Positions 57,501 through 64,000 of a DNA stretch of 64,000 nucleotides are shown piece by piece (position 1 is the first letter of the stretch; every line of letters begins with the position of its first letter). Below the pieces are notes generated by a model that was not told the DNA's origin, did no database searches, and worked only from the letters and a program-made list of their open reading frames with translations. The position numbers and the translations under genes are program-made. The stretch comes from Diphasiastrum complanatum (taxonomy: Eukaryota; Streptophyta; Lycopodiopsida; Lycopodiales; Lycopodiaceae): assembly GCA_029204225.1 (NCBI GenBank), contig CM055106.1, forward strand, positions 6,408,603 through 6,472,602, in the 5' to 3' direction.

Positions 57501-58700
57501 CCATATCCATTATCAGGAAAAGCTAACAGATCACCCCTCACTAAGTTCCATGAGTATAAATTTGTCTCATCTTCTAGTCCTAGATCCCCTGCCCCCAATT
57601 CTAAATCATTCATCATGGGGGATCTTGCATTCCATTTATCAAAATAAGAGTTGTTGGCTAGCACCCTTCAAATAATTTTCAAGTCTAGGTTCACGTATGG
57701 CAAGAAATGATAGGAAGATGGTAGGCTTTTTTAAGAAAATTGTGGATTTGGGCATTTTTAACTTCCTAACATTCAATCATTTATGCCCATCACACATGCC
57801 ACTCCACAAAGAAACGATTATAGTTAATATTCCTCAAGATAACATATTATGCATCCACTGAACAAAAACCTTAGAAAAAAATCAATACAGTTAGTGGTAG
57901 TGTTAGCATGCCAACCCACAACATTAAACTCACCAACATGTTGAAATTCATCAATCAGGCAATCAAGGGATGGAAAATGAATGATAACATTATCTTCTAT
58001 GCCTTAAGCAACAACAATCAAAGCTATGACAAGGGTAGTGGTCAACTATCCCGAGTTTAGCACATCAGAAGAGTTGTATTCTTTTATAGTTTTTGATATA
58101 TTTAACAAAAACCACTGTGCAAGAAAATGGAGAATATACATTGGATTGGAGCACGTTGTTATTAGATGAACTACATAAGGTGCTCACATCCAGGAAAAAT
58201 TAGTTGATCATAGAGTCTCTATTCACTGACATGGAGCTGATTTATCATATGAGCGACCTGAACAAAGAACTCACAAAGGAATTTGACAATGTTGAGACGT
58301 ACACAAGATAAGAGAAAATCGACTGAACCACTTATTAGATTAGTTGAAAAAAAGGCCAAAAAAGAGACAAAGAAGAGAATAGCGCTATTCAACAAGCCAC
58401 ATTGCTCTCTATGCAAGATTTGTCTCAGGGTGTAAGTAATGTGCCCTTAAAAAACTATGAGGTGTTGAAAAGAAATAATTTTCATGCTAGAAGGATCATA
58501 TGAATTTTAATCTGAGGTCCATATTGAGAAATTCAAAAGAAGTAATAATTCTTAAAAAGGTGAGAAATAGTTTTGAAGGGTTTTTGACCTGGAATTTATG
58601 AGATACCATTCAGGGATCCGGATCTATATTTCATAATCTCTCCAAATACCTTGAACAAATTAACCAATGGTTTCACCCGTTAACATTACCATCACTGTAA
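54525..58700. other. CCR4 3' flank and unassigned AT-rich DNA
   Basis: The first few hundred bases probably hold the CCR4 3' UTR. After that no gene or TE domain is recognised on either strand. Open frames such as 56602-56850 (leucine-rich, low complexity) lack homology I can name. Confidence 0.4.
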
Positions 58701-58729
58701 TTACTAACCAATGGTCTTCAGATCGCTCT

Positions 58730-59640
58730 CGCACAAGGATTTCCCATTAAGATCACTCAAAGTAAAGCCAATTTTATCGCAGACAAGCCGAATGGATTCA
58801 ATTACTATCTGTGGAAATTTAAGATGAAGACCTTGCTAATCGCCAACAAGTTGTGGGATGTTGTCACAGGTACCGAAGTGAAGCTTGAAGACGACACAAC
58901 CGAATCAAAGTGAAAGTCGAAGGATTGTATAGCTTTCGCGCTTATTATTCTCAATATATCATACACTCAGATTGGCCACATATATGAAGCTCAAACTTCG
59001 AAAGAAGTATGGGACATCTTGAGCTCACTATATGAAGTGAGGGGCGTAACTTATAAGTTACGTCTACGAAGAAAATTCTTCACTCTCAAGATGTCGTACT
59101 TCAGAATCACATTAACCAGTTTAAGAATCTCTTGCAACAGATGGTCGCTGTCAGATCGATCAAGACGCAATCATGACATTGCTTTCAAGCTTGCCCTCTA
59201 CATATGAGAACTGGGTGATTATCATATCGACACACTATTTACTCCTACTAGAGTTATCACTATGTTGTTGCAAGAAGATAATCGAAGAAGTCAAGACATT
59301 TCGTCGACTCATGCTCTATATGTCAACAAAGGCTCAAAACAACAAAAGCAGAAAAGCTTTAAGCAGTCCGCATCAAATCAGAAATTGACGCATAGTCAAG
59401 GACAATTATCAAATCCACAGTCGTAAAAGAAGATGTCCTGTAAGTATTGTAAGTGCACTAATCATGAGATCCAAGATTTCAGGGTACTAAAAGAAAGAAT
59501 GCCAACAAGCAACATTATCAACAGGCGAATGCAGTCACAACACCTCTCGAACTCGACGTGGATGAAGGAGCATTTATGGTCAAAGACCAAAAATTCCTAT
59601 CAAATAATTCTTGGTTTCCTGGATAGCTAGTCAACATATG
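58730..59640 (+). pseudogene. Copia gag remnant (right-hand element)
   Basis: The frame reads FNYYLWKFKMKTLLIANKLW, then EVWDILSSLYEVRG and LRLRRKFFTLKMS. A later frame has a zinc knuckle CKYCKCTNHEIQDF whose last Cys is replaced by Phe (59433). Stops and frameshifts occur throughout. It begins the + strand copia element that ends with the LTR at 62460. Confidence 0.8.
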
Positions 59641-60723
59641 ACCAGTCATTGTGAGCACTTTCACTCCTATACACCTTATAGTACAAAATAATATATTGGT
59701 GGTGATAGTGCACACACTATCGAAGGTGAAGGCACTGTAAGATTGAAATTCTAGCATGATCAAATCAAACTACTATCAAATGTTTTGTATGTACCTAAAC
59801 TCTCTACGAATCTCTTGTCAGTAAGTAGAATCACTGATTTAGGTCATAGGGTAGAGCTCAAGTTTGATCAATGCCGAATTATTGATAGGACAAATAAGAT
59901 CCTTGCATTCGGCAAGAGACATGGATACTTATAAAGATTGGCACATTGTTATTCTGACACTAGTCAAGCCTTGAAAACCTGTGTTCTTTTCAATAAAGCA
60001 TTACTATGGCATCAAAGATTAGGACACTTGAATCATGCATTTGTATCGAACATGTCCAGACAATCCATAACACTTGATCTCGACTATCCAACCACCAAAG
60101 TTGACCTCCTTGTCTGTCATAGCTACGTTTTTGGTATATATTTAGAACAGATGTCCTACTAAAGGTCTCTTAGAGAAAACACCATATGAAGTTTGGATAA
60201 ACTCCAAACCTTCTTTATCGAACTTGCAAGTTTTTGAATATATCGCATATGCACAAATTTCGCATGATCTAGGGAAGAAGCTCGACTTCCAGAGTATCAA
60301 ATCGATTTTCATCAACTACACTACTTCAGATAAAGCTTATAAGTTGTATGATCCTATCGAGTTGAAGATATTCACTAGCCGAGATGTCATCTTCATCAAA
60401 GATCAGTTTATCGACCTCAAAGGTAAAGGCAAAGCTCATATAGTCAAACTATCGAACTCTCCTGAATTATAAACTTTCCAGTTCCCAAGTCAACTATTTC
60501 TATTGAAGGTCCTAGCTCGTCTACTCTCGATAAACAGCTTATCAGTATCGAATCCGAAGAAGATAATGAAAATTAACAACTTGACTCAATTCTTAAAAGA
60601 TCAACAAGAGTCAACAGACCACCTATCAAGTATATCGATGAGTCTAGAGCCTACCTTGTCCAAGAGTCGACGATTGTTGAAGAGACACCCAGTTAGCCCG
60701 ATTTCGATCTCTAGAAAGAAGTT
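59640..60723 (+). pseudogene. Copia protease/integrase region, heavily decayed
   Basis: A pre-integrase block (LLWHQRLGHLNHAFVSNMSR) is visible at 59995-60060. The linker to RT shows a FTSRDVIFIKDQFIDLKGKG stretch at 60370-60430 (usual SRDVIFDE). The integrase core between them appears deleted. Confidence 0.65.
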
Positions 60724-61290
60724 ATGGATAAAGAGTATTCATCTCTTATCAAGAACCAGACATGGACTATTGTCGAATTACTTGCCATTAGAAATGTAAT
60801 CGATTGCAAATGGTTATTCAAAATCAAGTACAAGGTAGATGGAATTATCAACCGAAGAAAGGCTCGACTTGTTGCCAAAGGATTCTCTCAGGTACACAAC
60901 GTCGACTACACTGAGACTTTCAGTCCAGTAGTTAAACATTCTTCTATGCGAATTCTATTGTCATTTGCTGCTACAAATTTGGAAATACATCAAATGGATG
61001 TACAGACAACATATCTTAATGGAGTTATCGAAGATGACATTTACATGGTGCAACATGAAGGTTACAATATCGAAGGTAAACACAATCATGTGTGTAAACT
61101 CCATAAAGCACTTTATGGCTTTAAGCAATCTGCTCGAGCATGTCAATTTATGACCAATCCAGATATTATACATTGGAAGGCTCTAATCAAAGATTTGAGA
61201 TATCTTCGAGCTACTATGAACTTTTGCATTTGTTATGGAGCAGTCGACAATGACAAACTCATTTTCTCAATGGTTATTCAGATGCAAGTG
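60724..61290 (+). pseudogene. Copia reverse transcriptase N-terminal half
   Basis: Motifs are MDKEYSSLIKNQTW, CKWLFKIKYKVDG, KARLVAKGFSQV, TFSPVVKHSSMRILLSFA, IHQMDVQTTYLNG and VCKLHKALYGFKQSARAC. After that the YVDD half is missing, and the frame jumps to the pre-RNase H part with DLRYLRATMNFCICY and then a YSDA start of RNase H at about 61280. Confidence 0.85.
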
Positions 61291-62080
61291 TGAAAGTACT
61301 GTACTTTAGGACCATAAATGGATCTACAAAAGATCCACAAGAGTGATTGGATGCTTGCTTAACAATCTATCAAAAAACTAGACACAAAGAAGTTGATCTA
61401 GATTGGCAATTTGACAAACAACAAGCATTAACAATCAAAAGCATTGATAAACATTGAAATCCGAGCCCACACGTGTGTACTACAGGCTGTAGTACGGCCT
61501 TCAACCTGAGAAACAAGTAGAAATTGATTTGGTTTCGTTTGGATCACAAAAACTCAATGTACATGGTGAACTAGCTTGAGATTGCCAATGAGCTCCAGAA
61601 ATTTTCTATCTTCTCACTATGGAGAGAGGGAATACATAGCAAATTCGACTTCCTTCTTGAAGTTAGGTGGATTTCCAGCATGTATTAAGGAAGTTAACTC
61701 ACTCTCCTTGACCTAAAATGAAACCCTAGTCTATTTCCTAGAGTTATGCTTGGTAGGTAGCTAGTTGGTCAAATTTTTACCTTAAACTTAGGTGTAGGTC
61801 CTATAAAGTAGGGATGACCACCAAATAGACATGACCAACTCTCTTGACTTGACCTAACCTACATTAGGATGGGTTTCCCATGTGGCATCATGGCCTCACA
61901 TGTGTGGGACCCACTTGTGTACACAATTTACACTATTCTACATGGTTTTTGATCAAGCTAGATTTGCCAATGTTTGGTAATTCTTCACAGCAAGTTGGGC
62001 AGGATTTGTAGACACTTGTAAATCCACTTCTGGATTTACATTTTTCCTCAACAATAATACTATTTCATGAAACAATTGCA
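61291..62080. mobile_element. ~790-bp insertion splitting the copia RNase H
   Basis: The RNase H reading stops at YSDAS (61288) and resumes at ASKLLIALSSTESEYIAAS (62077 onward). The intervening DNA has no coding signal. GCAAG occurs at both edges (about 61286-61290 and 62079-62083), as a target duplication would. It may be a solo LTR beginning TGTGAAAG, but the other end lacks a clear CA. Confidence 0.5.
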
Positions 62081-62335
62081 AGCAAACTTTTGATAGCGCT
62101 ATCTTCCACTGAATCAGAGTATATCGCAGCCTCTCAAGCTACAAAGGAAGCAATATGTTGGAAACTTACTTTCAGATCTCAATCTGAATCAATATGCTTC
62201 ACAACTTTATTTTGTCATAATCAAAGTGCCATTTCTTTATCAACCAACCCTAGATTTCATTCTAGGAGTAAGCACATTGAAATTAAGTATCACTATGTCA
62301 GAAGCAAAGTTTTTGACAAAGACGTTGAATTGTAG
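62081..62335 (+). pseudogene. Copia RNase H C-terminal part
   Basis: It reads ALSSTESEYIAASQATKEAI, CHNQSAISLSTNPRFHSRSK and HIEIKYHYVRSKV, standard copia RNase H blocks with the acidic residues kept. It continues the element from 61290. Confidence 0.85.
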
Positions 62336-62446
62336 TACTGCTGTCGAACGCAAGATATGACAATGAATATTTTTTCTAAGCTTGGATGCACACAAAAATT
62401 TTTGTGCAGAACTAAGTTTGAAGGTCAAAAACATTCATGGATTCAG

Positions 62447-62690
62447 ATTAAGAGGGGAGTGTTAGATTATTCTACTATTTGAGTATTGAATTTATTCCAT
62501 CATCTGAGTGGTTCAACCGAATAATTGATCTCTTAAGTTTCATCCACTCTATTATCTAGTTCTGTAGTTTTGCTCGTGTTTCTACATTGTCTGTAGAAGT
62601 ACTCAGGAATGGCTCAGACATATCAAATATCATCCGACAAATCTGTGAAAGATTTCAGATCCTTAAGATTCAATCTACTTGAATGATCTG
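62447..62690 (+). mobile_element. PPT and 3' LTR start of the + strand copia
   Basis: The purine tract TTAAGAGGGGAG is followed by TGTTAGATTATTC at 62460, the expected LTR start. The LTR appears cut short near 62690, where the next element's LTR begins in opposite orientation. Confidence 0.75.
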
Positions 62691-63293
62691 TGGTTAGAAA
62701 GAGAAATACACTACCAATCTCACCAATGTAGAAAAATCAGCACCTACACGCAATTTGAGATGCAAACGCAAATAGAACTTGATCAAACTTGAATGAAATG
62801 ATTATGTACTGTTGCTGTCCGTACAAAACCAGCAAGCTACTGTATTTCACACGTGTGGATCCAAAAATAACAAATATAGATCATTCTACACATAGAATTG
62901 CAAGCAATCACCAAGATAGTGTACCAATGGATAGTAGAACCCAAGAGAACCATGTATAAGCATGAAATGAGATAGAGAAGAGAGAAGATTTACTCTCTCC
63001 ACGAGTTACATCCTTTTATAGCAGGTCCAAACCCTATTTGACCACTTGGCTTTCCCACCAAAATACTAACCCTACTAATTTTGGGTCTAGATTCAATGTA
63101 CCCAAGTATTCAAATTGAATATACTCAAACTCGCATTCTAACTTTCCCACACTTTCAAAAAGTGTTTATTCAAATGAAATCTAGACTAATGAACTTTGAA
63201 AAGTCAACCTCTAAGTCTAAAACAAGTTTTGGCCTCGATATGCCAAATATGGAAATATTGCAAAATGTGATGAAACTAGTTGAATCTTTCACA
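62691..63293 (-). mobile_element. 3' LTR of a minus-strand copia element
   Basis: On the minus strand, GAAGAGGGAG is followed by TGTGAAAGATTCAAC at 63293, a PPT and LTR start directly after RNase H. The LTR has a TATA box CTATAAAAGG at about 63013-63022 (minus strand). Its far end is near 62691-62740. Confidence 0.75.
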
Positions 63294-63560
63294 CTCCCTC
63301 TTCAACTAATTTTAGCATAGATTTTGATAATACCAAGTGAAGTCCTATGCTTCATGAACAAGTCTTTTCCCATTGCTTTGGTGAAAATATCATCTACACA
63401 TTCCCTTGAAGACACACGTTGAAGCTCCACCTCCTTTGCAAAAGACTCACTCCCTCACTAATTGATATTGTATCTCAATATGCTTGCTCGTAGCATAGTT
63501 TTTGACAATAGAACTTTGATCCATCATAAGAATGATCTTCTTTCTAACAATAGATCTCCT
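63294..63560 (-). pseudogene. Copia RNase H C-terminal remnant (minus strand)
   Basis: The frame reads MMDQSSIVKNYATSKHIEIQ and YQLVRE. After a stop it continues with STCVFKGMCR and YFHQSNGKRLVHEA, matching the usual TKHIEIxYHFVRE...VADIFTKAxGK end of copia RNase H. It belongs with the LTR at 62691-63293. Confidence 0.75.
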
Positions 63561-64000
63561 TTCAATGATCATGTAATGCTCAAAATAGAAACAACCATAA
63601 TTGATATAGAGAATAGTGTCCACTCGGGATGCTTCACTATTTCTTACATCAATTTTACATATCAAGATGTAACTAGAACATGAAGAATCAAATAGAATGT
63701 AAATGAAATGATTCCACCATGCCTCTAACTCTGAACTCTTGGAGAAATACAGCAAACAAACAATAAATGTGAGTGATCAACTTTTGCTTGCATATCTCCT
63801 CTCCTTTGTCATTTGTTGCCTTGTATCCACCATGATACTCCATGAATGAGCCTCCATCTTCATCTTGCCATAAGATGCCATCATCACTTAATGACTTGAC
63901 CATGAATGAGTGACATAATGAACCTCAAATAGCTTCATTTCCATCAGCAAAACCAGCCAAGAATGCTAGTACAAATCCAACATCAAAACAATGCTCACCA
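63561..64000. other. Decayed copia interior or unassigned DNA
   Basis: No clear domain is recognised. It would correspond to the earlier part of the minus-strand copia RNase H/RT if the element continues to the right of the window. Confidence 0.35.

Overview
The window looks like nuclear DNA of a land plant with a large, retrotransposon-rich genome. Two intact, intron-containing genes on the + strand are of recognisable plant type: a cytosolic HSP90 (coding 3074-5660, 4 exons, 711 aa, ending MEEVD) and a CCR4-type deadenylase (coding 29945-54524, 11 exons, 597 aa). Every CCR4 junction has GT/AG ends and keeps frame, although one intron is 18.0 kb and another 3.0 kb. Introns this long and TE-filled suggest a non-model vascular plant such as a gymnosperm, fern or lycophyte, but the sequence alone does not fix the lineage.

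Layout. 1-1900: decayed 3' half of a Ty1/copia element, a 60-bp minisatellite and a copia LTR piece. 2140-5930: HSP90 with its promoter/leader, whose probable leader intron is about nine degenerate copies of a ~54-bp repeat. 6000-7690: a short unassigned minus ORF and small tandem duplications. 7700-11078 (-): Helitron Rep remnant without helicase. 11085-14390 (-): copia remnant of the same family as the one at 1-1900. 14417-21565 (-): degenerate Ty3/gypsy element resembling the Tat/Athila lineage, with an extra ORF downstream of integrase and matching ~135-bp repeat blocks in front of gag and in front of that ORF. 23188-28380: a complete, young, non-autonomous LTR element (1219/1246-bp LTRs, CCATA target duplication, Met-tRNA PBS, PPT, no gag/pol) with a higher-order tandem repeat in its leader. 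29270-54524: the CCR4 gene. 54525-58700: unassigned AT-rich DNA. 58730-64000: a decayed + strand copia with its 3' LTR, then the 3' end of a minus-strand copia.

The most striking content is in CCR4 intron 6: three LINE copies on the minus strand (A 37355-38196, B 38197-42426, C 42427-43845) lie directly head to tail. Each ends in a (TTTC)n(TC)n-type tail instead of poly(A), and the next copy starts directly at that tail. All three carry a 14-nt 3' hairpin (5-bp stem, 4-nt loop) whose stem varies but stays paired, followed by GACATTA. Copy B has an L1/Tx1-like coiled-coil ORF1, an apurinic-type endonuclease and an in-frame deletion of the reverse transcriptase core. This suggests a LINE that recognises its own 3' hairpin and inserts into (TC)n microsatellites. 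That behaviour is known for Kibi in animals, and I know of no plant description.

The two host genes show no functional link; HSP90 is a chaperone and CCR4 shortens mRNA poly(A) tails. All readings were made by eye, so exon borders rest on splice consensus plus frame and family conservation, and TE borders are approximate unless termini and target duplications are given.
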